This document shows positions 1-7,663 of a stretch of DNA of 64,000 nt, one piece after another. The stretch is from Sphingomonas sp. LY54 (GTDB lineage: Bacteria; Pseudomonadota; Alphaproteobacteria; Sphingomonadales; Sphingomonadaceae). The notes below the pieces were generated by a model. That model did not search any database, was not told where the DNA came from, and saw only the letters and a list, made by a program, of their open reading frames with translations. Each line of letters begins with the position of its first letter. Within the stretch, counting starts at the first letter, position 1. The stretch is taken from contig NZ_CP141588.1 in NCBI RefSeq assembly GCF_035594035.1, positions 2,067,501 through 2,131,500 on the forward strand, read 5' to 3'. Both the position numbers and the translations under genes were made by a program.

Positions 1-63
1 CACGCCCGGCCCGCCCCCGACATAGGCCCGCCGCAGATCGCTCTGCGCGTCGTCAATCGTCAT
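1..63 (-). CDS. N-terminal fragment of a hypothetical protein
   Basis: Only the first 21 codons lie in the window; the rest runs off the left edge. The fragment begins MTIDDAQSDLRRAYVGGGPG. An ATG at 61-63 is preceded on the minus strand by a purine-rich GAGGGG about seven bases upstream, which fits a ribosome binding site and supports this start. The Gly-rich YVGGGPG segment resembles the start of small uncharacterised membrane proteins of sphingomonads, but this is from memory and no domain can be assigned. Function unknown. Confidence 0.45.
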   Translation of the reverse strand, partial: MTIDDAQSDLRRAYVGGGPGV

Positions 64-367
64 GTCCCCGCCCCTCATGTACGGGCGCACCATGGCCGCT
101 CGCGCCGGAGCGTGCCAGCCAAAGCATGGCCCCGCTCACAACAAGCGGACCGCGGGCGCCGGCCCCGCGCCGCGCAGCAGTCGGCGAGCGCCCACACCAT
201 CGCGTCGGCCCGGTCCGGTGAGCGACCCGGCCCCGCATAGAGCCCGCCGATCGTCATCCCGCACAATTGGTCCTCGAGCGCGGGAAAGCGTGCGAATGAC
301 GGCTTTCGACCCATTGCGCACATTCCGCGCATCGGCTGAAGTCGCTTAGCGGGTTGCCCGAGGGCGA
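64..367. other. intergenic region with a dispersed-repeat-like segment
   Basis: No convincing gene is seen between the left-edge gene and the histidine kinase. The stretch around 290-340 contains GACGGCTTTCGACCCATTGC followed by GCACATTCCGC. Closely similar segments recur between genes in many proteobacterial genomes, which suggests a decayed dispersed intergenic repeat. Short open frames here have no protein-like features. Confidence 0.35.
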
Positions 368-1387
368 TCAGCGATGGATGATGGAGACGAGGCAGCCAGG
401 ATCGGCGTCTGTAACTTCGACCGTCGCCGAGAGCTGGCCCGCGAGCGCGTTGACGATCCCGGTTCCAAGGCCCGGCTTCCCGCTCGCGTGATCGCCTTGT
501 ATCCCGATCCCGTCGTCGGCGACCGTGAGAATCCATCCTTCGGCGGTCGCATGGAATCCAATCTTGATCATGCCCTTCGCGGTCGCGGGATAAGCGTGCT
601 TGAGCGAGTTGATCACCAGTTCCGTGACGATCAGGCCCATGCTGACAGACTTTTCAGCGGTCGTGATGCTGTCGTCGGCGTCGACGGTTAAGGACAGCAA
701 TTGGGGATCGGCAATCATCGAAGCCCCGATGCTGGCGCATAGGTCGGTAAAGTAGCGACGCAGCTCCACATCGCCGGTCGAGCTGGACGCGAGCTGGCGC
801 TGAAGGGTGGCGATCGACATAACCCGGTGATGCGCGTCACGAAGGTGGATCCGGGTCTCTTCGGACTGGGAGATCCGCACGCGCTGCATCAGCACACTGG
901 CGATGATCTGCAAGCTGTTGGCGACGCGGTGGTTCAACTCTTGAAGCAGCACCTGTTTTTCCTGCAGCAGCGCATCGTTGGCGCGCTGCGCCTGGCGGAT
1001 CTCGGTGACGTCGGTCACGGCGACGACAAGGCGCAGGGCCTCCTCGCCATGATGATCGAGCATATGGGCATGGATCACGAGGTGACGTGCTGAAACGCCG
1101 TCGCGCTTCAAGTCCATTTCGTACGCGTCGATCGAGGCGTGGCCCGCAGCCGTCGCCGTCAGCAACGATCGCAATTGCGGTATTTCCCACTCACCGACGC
1201 CCAGTTCGAACAGCTCCTTGCCGACCGCGCTTTCGCAATCGACCGAAAAGTTGCGGCAGAACGAACCGCTGGCGGCCTGCACAACGAGCTGCTGGTTCAG
1301 CAGGATCAGTGGGGTGCTGGAGGACACGACGAGCGCCATACCCAAGCTGCTCGCTGACAAAGGTCTCACAGAGATACCAAATTCCAT
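368..1387 (-). CDS. sensor histidine kinase, PAS plus HisKA_2/HWE-type kinase domain
   Basis: A 339-residue soluble histidine kinase. Residues about 20-130 look like a PAS-type sensor domain. The phosphoacceptor region has the HisKA_2-type sequence ELNHRVANSLQII with His153. The ATPase domain shows an N box (VTELVINSLKHA, Asn260), DDGIG at 291-295 and GLGTG at 306-310. No membrane segment is seen, so it probably senses a cytoplasmic signal. In alphaproteobacteria such kinases often feed the general stress response (PhyR/NepR/EcfG), but no response regulator or sigma factor is adjacent, so its pathway is unknown. The ATG at 1387 gives the full protein; Met17 is an alternative start. Confidence 0.85.
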   Translation of the reverse strand: MEFGISVRPLSASSLGMALVVSSSTPLILLNQQLVVQAASGSFCRNFSVDCESAVGKELFELGVGEWEIPQLRSLLTATAAGHASIDAYEMDLKRDGVSARHLVIHAHMLDHHGEEALRLVVAVTDVTEIRQAQRANDALLQEKQVLLQELNHRVANSLQIIASVLMQRVRISQSEETRIHLRDAHHRVMSIATLQRQLASSSTGDVELRRYFTDLCASIGASMIADPQLLSLTVDADDSITTAEKSVSMGLIVTELVINSLKHAYPATAKGMIKIGFHATAEGWILTVADDGIGIQGDHASGKPGLGTGIVNALAGQLSATVEVTDADPGCLVSIIHR

Positions 1388-1598
1388 GGCCGAAGCCTTG
1401 GCTAACCGGAGACTCGCGGTGCGAAAGTCATACCCGGGGCTCGCTTATCGACGCTGCGGCGAGGGGAGCCTCTTCCATCTAGCACAGATCGGAACGGAGT
1501 GCGCCGCTAAATGCAGGGATAATCATTCTACCCAGATTTGGGCGGGGAACGTCTCGACCGAGGTCTCCGATCTCAGGTAATCGCGTACCACTCACTTG

Positions 1599-1688
1599 CG
1601 TCATTGCGAGGCGCGGAACGCGCCGCGGCAATCCAGTCGATCCCCCCGCAACGCCCGCTGGATTGCTTCCTTCCTCTCGCAACGACGG
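1599..1688. repeat. dispersed inverted repeat (CGTCATTGCGAG family)
   Basis: The segment starts CGTCATTGCGAG and ends TCGCAACGACGG, with inner halves CAATCCAG and CTGGATTG, so it can fold into one long imperfect hairpin. A second, better-preserved copy lies at 3016-3107 and a partial one at about 2875-2888. It lies in the 372-bp gap between the kinase and the LysR gene, where no coding sequence is evident. This is a REP-like element of the type scattered through sphingomonad genomes. Confidence 0.65.
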
Positions 1689-1759
1689 AGGAGGCTCATA
1701 CGCTTGGCGCACCACGCCAGCTTGACGCTGTCGATATGAATTAACCATACCGGCGCATT

Positions 1760-2644
1760 CTACGCCGCCATTTCCTCCCGCACCGCCCCGAACAGCCAAT
1801 CGTGGAAAATCCTGACCGGCCGGCGCGCCAGTGCCGAGCGGCGGCAGGCGAACCAATAGCTATAAGGGCTCTCGACCTGGATACCGAACAATTGGACCAG
1901 GCGTGGATCGTGCGACTCCTTCAAATGACTCTCGAGCATGAAGGCGACGCCCAGCCCCTGCGCGGCGGCGTCGAGGATGAGCTGGCCCGAATCGAAATGG
2001 TCGACTGCGGCGGGCTGCAGGTCCGGCAGGCCGATCGCCTCGCGCCAGTAAGCGAAGGTGTCGGGCAAATCGCGGTGCAGGAAGATGGTGGCGCCGCTGA
2101 GCTGGGCCGGATGGGTGAAGGCGGCGGCGGTCTCGCGCGATCCGATCGCGATCGCGCGGTTGTTGTCGATCCGCCGCGAATAGAGATTGGGGTCGACCTC
2201 GGTCGCCACCACGATCGCGGCGTCGAGCCCCTCGTCGAGCCGAGCGAGGCCGTGCGCGCCGGTGTCGATGTCGATGTGGAGCTGCGGGTGGAGCGCGCGC
2301 AACTCGGGCAGATGCGGCATCAGCCGCTGCGACGCGAACAAAGGCAGCACCGCCAGTCGCAGCCGCATCACCGCGCTCTCGCCGGTGGCGCGCTCCATCG
2401 CCAGCGCCAGCGCATCGATCGACGGCGCGATCTCGCCGAGCAATCTCTCGCCGTCGGGATTGAGGTGGATCGACTGGTGGCGCCGCTCGAACAAGGGATA
2501 GCCGACGAAGCGCTCGAACGCCTGGATGCGGCGGCTCAGCGCCGGCGCGGACAAAGCCAGGGCTTCCGCCGCGGCCTTGACCGAGCCCAGCCGGGCCACC
2601 TGCACGAATGCCTCGATCGCCGTCAGCGGCGGCAGTCTGCGCAC
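1760..2644 (-). CDS. LysR family transcriptional regulator (GcvA-like)
   Basis: A DNA-binding regulator of about 294 residues. The N-terminal winged helix-turn-helix is clear (LPPLTAIEAFVQVARLGSVK, then AAEALALSAPALSRRIQAFE). It is followed by a LysR substrate-binding domain ending in YWFACRRSALARRPVRIFHD, similar to the GcvA/AmpR branch. A GTG at 2642-2644 is preferred because AAGGA lies nine bases upstream and translation then begins directly with the HTH; an ATG at 2692 would add 16 residues without domain support. The target is unknown. No divergent metabolic gene is adjacent: the upstream side holds a small-RNA candidate and repeats. Confidence 0.85.
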   Translation of the reverse strand: MRRLPPLTAIEAFVQVARLGSVKAAAEALALSAPALSRRIQAFERFVGYPLFERRHQSIHLNPDGERLLGEIAPSIDALALAMERATGESAVMRLRLAVLPLFASQRLMPHLPELRALHPQLHIDIDTGAHGLARLDEGLDAAIVVATEVDPNLYSRRIDNNRAIAIGSRETAAAFTHPAQLSGATIFLHRDLPDTFAYWREAIGLPDLQPAAVDHFDSGQLILDAAAQGLGVAFMLESHLKESHDPRLVQLFGIQVESPYSYWFACRRSALARRPVRIFHDWLFGAVREEMAA

Positions 2645-2755
2645 TTCAAACCATCCTTCTTGTGCATCTGCACAGCTCCTTGGGAAGCGCACCCCGCGTG
2701 CATTTCCGTGCCGCCTCTGCGTGCAGCTGGTGCAATCGTAGCAAACGCGTTCGCA

Positions 2756-2783
2756 CTTGCAACATAACTCAACCTGTTAGATA
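2756..2783 (+). promoter_or_regulatory. candidate promoter of the small RNA
   Basis: CTTGCA at 2756-2761 resembles the alphaproteobacterial -35 element (CTTGAC). It is separated by 16 bases from TAGATA at 2778-2783, a fair -10 element. The spacing and the strong terminator about 70 bases downstream fit a short independent transcript. It was found by eye and is not proven. Confidence 0.4.
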
Positions 2784-2788
2784 GAGAA

Positions 2789-2854
2789 GGGGCCTTTCAG
2801 GCATCCTCTCCTAAAAACTTTCAGGGTCGGCTCCCCGGAGCCGGCCCTTTTTTT
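2789..2854 (+). ncRNA. candidate small non-coding RNA with intrinsic terminator
   Basis: Between the putative promoter and a strong terminator lies a stretch of about 66 bases without an open frame. It contains a duplicated CTTTCAGG (2795-2802 and 2817-2825) flanking a pyrimidine-rich single-stranded CATCCTCTCC. A CU-rich, anti-Shine-Dalgarno-like loop of this sort is common in trans-acting sRNAs of alphaproteobacteria. The 5' end is inferred from promoter position. It could also be the leader of a longer transcript, but the terminator argues against that. Confidence 0.45.
2824..2854 (+). terminator. rho-independent terminator
   Basis: The stem GGGTCGGCT pairs with AGCCGGCCC (one G-U pair) around a short C/G-rich loop and is followed by seven T residues. 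It ends the small-RNA candidate upstream. Confidence 0.8.
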
Positions 2855-2911
2855 GTCCCCGCACGCGCCTCGATCGTCATTGCGAGCCTGCGCCGGGATA
2901 ACGCGCGCCCA

Positions 2912-2997
2912 CCCGTTCGCCCTGAGCCTGTCGAAGGGTCTGCCTTCCTCAGAACGTGCGAAAAGGAGCGGGCTTCGACAGGCTCAGCCCGAACGGG
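2912..2997. repeat. dispersed inverted repeat (CCCGTTCGCCCTGAGC family)
   Basis: The left arm CCCGTTCGCCCTGAGCCTGT is matched by the inverse AGGCTCAGCCCGAACGGG at the right end, forming a long hairpin of 86 bases. This intergenic family is widespread in sphingomonads and some other proteobacteria. It is the first of three different repeat families stacked between the small RNA and the CDC48 gene. Confidence 0.7.
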
Positions 2998-3015
2998 TCC
3001 GGGGAGCTACCCCGC

Positions 3016-3107
3016 CGTCATTGCGAGCGCAGCGAAGCAATCCAGCCGCACCAACCGTCTGCGCCGTGCTGGATTGCCACGTCGCGTGCCGCGCCTCGCA
3101 ATGACGG
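3016..3107. repeat. dispersed inverted repeat (CGTCATTGCGAG family), second copy
   Basis: It starts CGTCATTGCGAGCGCAGCGA and ends CGCCTCGCAATGACGG, with inner CAATCCAG/CTGGATTG. It is the same family as the element at 1599-1688 and folds into one long hairpin. Confidence 0.7.
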
Positions 3108-3123
3108 GCGGCGGTGGGTGCTC

Positions 3124-3200
3124 CGTCGCCCCGGCGCAGGCCGGGACCTCAGGACGAGACCGCACGATCCCCATGAGATCCCGGCCTCCGCCGGGATGGC
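3124..3200. repeat. dispersed inverted repeat (CCCCGGCGCAGGCCGGG family)
   Basis: CGCCCCGGCGCAGGCCGGGA on the left is paired with GATCCCGGCCTCCGCCGGGA on the right. This is a third, distinct REP-like family. It ends about 108 bases before the CDC48 start codon, so the promoter of that gene must lie in or after it. Confidence 0.6.
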
Positions 3201-3307
3201 GCCGCCGCCGCTTCGCGCCGGCGCCGCCACCTTTTTTGAACCTTGGCGGTGGAAGCGCCGTTGTCTTTTCTTATGTCGGGGGCGGACACAGGAGCGAAGA
3301 GAGTTTC

Positions 3308-5611
3308 ATGGCGGACGAAGAAACACCGAGCCGGCTGCAGGTCGCCAACATGCGGCCCGACGACAGCGGCCGCGGCCTCGCGCGGTTGCCGCGGGCGATG
3401 ATGAACGCGCTCGGCCTCAGCGAGGGCGACGTCGTCGAGCTGACCGGCAAGCGCTCCACGCCCGCCCGCGCCGTCCTCTCCTACCCCGAGGACGAAGGGC
3501 TCGACATCATCCGCCTTGACGGCCTTCAGCGCGCCAATGCGGAGATCGGCTCGGGCGATTTCGTCACCATCCGCAAGGCCGAATCCAAGCCCGCCCAGCG
3601 CGTCGTGTTCGCACCGGCGCAAAAGAATCTGCGGCTCCAGGGCTCGGGCCAGGCGCTGAAGCGCAGCTTCGGCATGAAGCCGGTCACCGCCGGCGACGTC
3701 ATCGCCACCACCGGCCAGCAGCAGGTCCAGCGCGGCGACATCCCGCCGCAATTGCGCCAGATGTTCAACGCGCCGGCCTATGCGCTGCAGGAGATCCGCC
3801 TCAACGTCGTCTCGACCACGCCCAAGGGTATCGTCCATATCGACGCCAATACCGAGGTCGAGCTTCGCCCCGAATATACCGAGGCCAAGGATACGCGCCG
3901 CGCCGACGTCACCTATGACGATCTTGGCGGCATGGGCGCGACCATCGACCAGCTGCGCGAGATGGTCGAGCTGCCCTTGCGCTATCCCGAGATTTTTGAG
4001 CGGCTCGGCGTCGATCCGCCCAAGGGCGTCCTGCTGCACGGCCCGCCCGGTACCGGCAAGACCCGGCTGGCGCGCGCGGTCGCCAACGAGAGCGACGCCA
4101 ATTTCTTCCATATCGCCGGCCCCGAGATCATGGGCTCGGCTTATGGCGAGAGCGAGAAGAAGCTGCGCGAGCTGTTCGAGCAGGCGTCGGCCGCGGCGCC
4201 CTCGATCGTGTTCATCGACGAGATCGATTCGATTGCGCCCAAGCGCGGTCAGGTCCAGGGCGAGACCGAGAAAAGGCTGGTCGCGCAATTGCTCACCCTG
4301 CTCGACGGGCTCGAGCCGCGCCAGAATCTGGTCGTGATCGCCGCCACCAACCGGCCCGAGGCGCTCGACGAGGCGCTGCGCCGGCCAGGCCGGTTCGACC
4401 GCGAGATCGTGATCGGCGTGCCCGACGAGAAGGGCCGGCGCGAGGTGCTGGGCATCCACACCCGCGGCATGCCGCTCGCCGAGGGCGTCGATTTGCAGGA
4501 GCTGGCGCGCCAGACCTACGGCTTCGTCGGCGCGGATCTCGCCGCTTTGACGCGCGAGGCGGCGATCGACGCGGTGCGGCGGATCATGCCGCGCATCAAC
4601 CTCGAGGAAGGGACGATCCCGCCCGAGGTGCTCGACGATCTGTCGGTGACGCGCGAGGACTTCACGCAGGCGCTGAAGCGGGTGCAGCCGTCGGCGATGC
4701 GCGAGGTGATGGTGCAAGCGCCGAACATAGGCTGGGACGATATCGGCGGGCTCGACGCGGCGCGCGAGCGGTTGCGCGAGGGGGTCGAACTGCCGCTGAA
4801 GGATCCCGACGCGTTCCGGCGCCTCGGCATCCGCCCGGCCAAGGGCTTCCTGCTCTATGGGCCGCCGGGGACGGGCAAGACTTTACTCGCCAAGGCGGCG
4901 GCGCGCGAGGCGCAGGCCAATTTCATCGCCACCAAGTCGTCCGACCTCCTGTCCAAATGGTATGGCGAGAGCGAGCAGCAGATCGCGCGCCTGTTCGCGC
5001 GGGCGCGGCAGGTGGCGCCGACGGTGATCTTCATCGACGAATTGGACAGCCTCGTCCCCGCCCGCGGCGGCGGGATGGGCGAGCCTCAGGTCACCGAGCG
5101 CGTGGTGAATACGATCCTCGCCGAAATGGACGGATTAGAAGAATTGCAATCCGTCGTGGTCATAGGGGCGACTAACCGGCCGAATCTGATTGATCCGGCT
5201 TTGCTGCGGCCGGGGCGGTTCGACGAGCTCATCTACGTGTCGGTGCCGGACGAGGCGGGGCGGCGGCGGATTCTCGGCATTCACACCGAGGATGTGCCGC
5301 TGGGCGAGGGCGTCGACCTCGACTCGCTGGCGGCGCGGACCGACCGCTTCACCGGCGCCGACCTCGAGGATCTGGTGCGCCGCGCCGGCCTGTTCGCGCT
5401 GCGGCAATCGCTGTCCGCACAGACGGTCGAGGCCGAGCATTTCGAGAAAGCGCTGAAGGAAACCCGCGCCTCGGTCACGCCGGAGATGGAGAGGGACTAT
5501 GCCGAGATCGAATCGAAGCTGAAGCAGGACGCGTTCAGCGCGGGCGGAATCGGCTTCGTCTCTCCGGGCATGCTCACGCCGCGGGATCGGCGGGGCGGAA
5601 GCGAAGGCTGA
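3308..5611 (+). CDS. CDC48/VAT-family double AAA+ ATPase
   Basis: A 767-residue cytoplasmic ATPase of the CDC48/p97 class, which unfolds and extracts substrate proteins as a hexamer. Order of parts: an N-terminal double-psi barrel and four-stranded CDC48 N domain (about 5-190), AAA module D1 with Walker A GPPGTGKT near 244-251 and Walker B FIDEID near 301, and AAA module D2 with Walker A near 517 and FIDELD near 574. Each module ends with an arginine-finger region ([17 protein letters not shown]). The ATG at 3308 follows GGAGCGAAGAGA and starts at the N domain; the open frame extends upstream through repeats but is not protein-like there. Its 3' end overlaps the convergent MFS gene by 38 bases. 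Bacterial copies are scattered; adaptors are unknown. Confidence 0.93.
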   Translation: MADEETPSRLQVANMRPDDSGRGLARLPRAMMNALGLSEGDVVELTGKRSTPARAVLSYPEDEGLDIIRLDGLQRANAEIGSGDFVTIRKAESKPAQRVVFAPAQKNLRLQGSGQALKRSFGMKPVTAGDVIATTGQQQVQRGDIPPQLRQMFNAPAYALQEIRLNVVSTTPKGIVHIDANTEVELRPEYTEAKDTRRADVTYDDLGGMGATIDQLREMVELPLRYPEIFERLGVDPPKGVLLHGPPGTGKTRLARAVANESDANFFHIAGPEIMGSAYGESEKKLRELFEQASAAAPSIVFIDEIDSIAPKRGQVQGETEKRLVAQLLTLLDGLEPRQNLVVIAATNRPEALDEALRRPGRFDREIVIGVPDEKGRREVLGIHTRGMPLAEGVDLQELARQTYGFVGADLAALTREAAIDAVRRIMPRINLEEGTIPPEVLDDLSVTREDFTQALKRVQPSAMREVMVQAPNIGWDDIGGLDAARERLREGVELPLKDPDAFRRLGIRPAKGFLLYGPPGTGKTLLAKAAAREAQANFIATKSSDLLSKWYGESEQQIARLFARARQVAPTVIFIDELDSLVPARGGGMGEPQVTERVVNTILAEMDGLEELQSVVVIGATNRPNLIDPALLRPGRFDELIYVSVPDEAGRRRILGIHTEDVPLGEGVDLDSLAARTDRFTGADLEDLVRRAGLFALRQSLSAQTVEAEHFEKALKETRASVTPEMERDYAEIESKLKQDAFSAGGIGFVSPGMLTPRDRRGGSEG

Positions 5612-6902
5612 CCCACAGCGCCTGGCCCAGCATCAGCGCGCCGGTAACGAGGAACGGGAGCGGCATCGACAGGCCATAAAGCGCCACGCCGACCGCCGGT
5701 GCGGCGACGAAGGCGACCCCGTTCACCGACGTCACCATCCCCGCGACGGCGTTCTGCTCGTGCGGCGCGACTGCGAGCGAGGCACCGCTGGTGAAGCCCG
5801 GGCGGAAGAAGCCGAAGCCGAGCGAGGCAAGCGCGAAGCCGGTTGTGATCCCGTAGAGGCTTTCCGAAAGGCCGGTGATCACCGCGCCGACCGCGGAGAT
5901 CACGGAGCCCCACCAGACCAGGGCCCGGGGTTGCAGCGCCAGCCGCGGGATCAGGCCCCATTGCGCGAGCAGAGTGGCGCCGGCGCCGGCCATCAGCACG
6001 AGAGCGATCCATTGCTGAGCCTCGTGCAGCGGCAGATGCAGCCGGTCGATGACGTGGAAGCCGATCACGCCAAGCAGGGCGGCGTGGCCGTGGCCGCCGA
6101 TTGCGCCGATCATCAGCCAGGTTGCGATGCGCGAGTCGCGCCAGCGCAATTCGCCGCTATCGCTGGTTTCGTCGCGCATCGAGGCGCCGCCGCCGCCGCC
6201 GCCCATGATCGGCTCGGAGGTGAGCGGTCCTTTGGCGGCGGCGCGCGGCGTGTCGTCGGGCAGGCGCAGCGCCACGGCGGCGAGGACGAGCACACCGATC
6301 GCGGCGAATACGATCAGCGGCCCCGACAGGCCCAGCGGCGGGAAGATGAACAAGGGGGCGAGGGCGGGGCCGACGATCGTGCCGAGCCCGAACGAGGATG
6401 CGATCGCGGCGATGGCGTTGGTGCGCTGCTCGCCTTCGGTACGCGCGGCGACATAGGCCTGGACGGCTGGGGGCGAGGCCGAGCCCCACGTCCCGTAGAT
6501 TGCCCGTCCGAGCACGAAGATGATGAACACCGTCATTGGCGGAAGCAGCCCCTCGAGGCCGGCCGCAAGCACGGCGCCGCAGACGAGCATCGAGATGATG
6601 AAGCCGTAGAGTCCGAGCCGCATCAGGGCGCGGCGGCCGCGCTTGTCCGACATGCGCGCCCAATGCGGCGCGGTCAGCACCCAGATCACCGCCGAAAGGC
6701 TGAAGGCGATCGCCACCCAAAGGTCGGGGATACCCAGCTCGCGGCCGATCGACGGCATCAGCGACTGCATCGCCGTGTTGCCGGCGGCTGCGACCAGCAT
6801 GATCGCGAACAGCAGGGCGAAGCGTTCCCGCGTCAGCGACGATCCGGAGGCCGGGTCGCTGCTGGGTTCGGTCGCTGCCGGATCGTGCGAAATGGGGCTC
6901 AC
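5574..6902 (-). CDS. MFS transporter
   Basis: A major facilitator superfamily permease of about 442 residues with some 12 hydrophobic segments. The signature between helices 2 and 3 is HWARMSDKRGRRALMRLG, the typical MFS loop motif, and a long acidic loop divides the two halves. The substrate cannot be told. The start is uncertain. A GTG at 6902 leaves about 140 bases for the divergent methyltransferase promoter, but its AGGA touches the start codon. ATGs at 6995 and 7019 are in frame but would run into the neighbour's leader. The C-terminal end overlaps the convergent CDC48 gene by 38 bases. Confidence 0.85.
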   Translation of the reverse strand: MSPISHDPAATEPSSDPASGSSLTRERFALLFAIMLVAAAGNTAMQSLMPSIGRELGIPDLWVAIAFSLSAVIWVLTAPHWARMSDKRGRRALMRLGLYGFIISMLVCGAVLAAGLEGLLPPMTVFIIFVLGRAIYGTWGSASPPAVQAYVAARTEGEQRTNAIAAIASSFGLGTIVGPALAPLFIFPPLGLSGPLIVFAAIGVLVLAAVALRLPDDTPRAAAKGPLTSEPIMGGGGGGASMRDETSDSGELRWRDSRIATWLMIGAIGGHGHAALLGVIGFHVIDRLHLPLHEAQQWIALVLMAGAGATLLAQWGLIPRLALQPRALVWWGSVISAVGAVITGLSESLYGITTGFALASLGFGFFRPGFTSGASLAVAPHEQNAVAGMVTSVNGVAFVAAPAVGVALYGLSMPLPFLVTGALMLGQALWVSLRFRPADPAA

Positions 6903-7045
6903 TCCTCGTGCGCTGGTCAGTCCAGGTCGCGTAAAACCGGCAACCCGTCGTGCAATAGGGATAAATGCACGGTAGCGCTGCCCCGCCCTTGCCATTGCCG
7001 CGTTGTTTTGCCAACGCACCTGATATCAAGAGGATTGGGACCAGC

Positions 7046-7663
7046 ATGACGCTTTCGGCTGAACAGGCACGCACCGATGGGGCCTTTGCGCGAACCGCCG
7101 GCGCGGGCCCGCTCTGGATGTTCCTCCGCGGATTCCTGAAGCACCCCGTAATGGTCGGATCGGTCATTCCGTCGTCGAAGGTGCTGATCGACAAGATGCT
7201 CGAGCCGGTTGACTGGGCCAGCACCAAATTGTTCGTCGAATATGGTCCCGGTGTCGGCACTTTCACCCAGCACATCCTGGACCGGCTCGCGCCCGATGCG
7301 ACGGTGCTGACGATCGACACCAATCCTGACTTCACGGCCTATCTCAACGGTAAGTTCACCGACAGCCGCCTCGAGGCCGTCACCGGCTCGGCGGCCGACG
7401 TGCGCAAGATCATGGCCGATCGCGGCTTCGAAAATGCCGACTATATCCTGTCGGGCCTGCCCTTCTCGACGCTGCCGCCGGGCGTCGGCCCTGCAATCGC
7501 CGCGGAGACCGCGGCCGCGCTTCGCCCCGGCGGCGCCTTCCTCGTCTATCAATTCTCGCCCAAGGTCCGCGAGTTCATCGCGCCGCATTTCGACCGGATC
7601 GACAAGGGGTTCGAGTGGGTCAACATCCCGCCGGCGACCCTGTTCTGGGCCTGGAAGGACTAA
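7046..7663 (+). CDS. phospholipid N-methyltransferase-like SAM-dependent methyltransferase
   Basis: A class I SAM-dependent methyltransferase of 205 residues, similar to the COG3963/PmtA group that methylates phosphatidylethanolamine. The N-terminal FLRGFLKHPVMVGSVIPSSK is characteristic of this family. The SAM-binding motif is VEYGPGVGTFTQ (64-75), followed by TIDTNPDF and the post-motif SGLPFSTLP. The ATG at 7046 follows AAGAGGA; a longer in-frame start at 6965 lacks family support. It ends 4 bases into the convergent phospholipase D-like gene, so two lipid-related genes lie tail to tail. The enzyme could instead be an rRNA-type methyltransferase, but the N-terminus favours phospholipid. 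Confidence 0.8.
   Translation: MTLSAEQARTDGAFARTAGAGPLWMFLRGFLKHPVMVGSVIPSSKVLIDKMLEPVDWASTKLFVEYGPGVGTFTQHILDRLAPDATVLTIDTNPDFTAYLNGKFTDSRLEAVTGSAADVRKIMADRGFENADYILSGLPFSTLPPGVGPAIAAETAAALRPGGAFLVYQFSPKVREFIAPHFDRIDKGFEWVNIPPATLFWAWKD

Noticed and set aside
1388..1598. Small genes in the gap between the kinase and the LysR gene
   Set aside because: Short frames exist on both strands but without binding sites or protein-like composition; only the repeat at 1599-1688 is recognisable.
2956..3307. Open frame extending the CDC48 gene upstream to 3074, and another frame from 2956
   Set aside because: Both run through inverted repeats and have Pro/Arg-rich composition. The CDC48 N domain and ribosome binding site place the start at 3308.
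3149..4717. A 522-codon minus-strand open frame opposite the CDC48 gene
   Set aside because: It is Leu/Asp/Gly/His-rich antisense sequence with no motif; the plus-strand AAA ATPase is unambiguous.
5760..7049. A 429-codon plus-strand open frame opposite the MFS gene
   Set aside because: Its translation is hydrophilic and His/Arg/Asp-rich, the usual mirror of a membrane protein gene.
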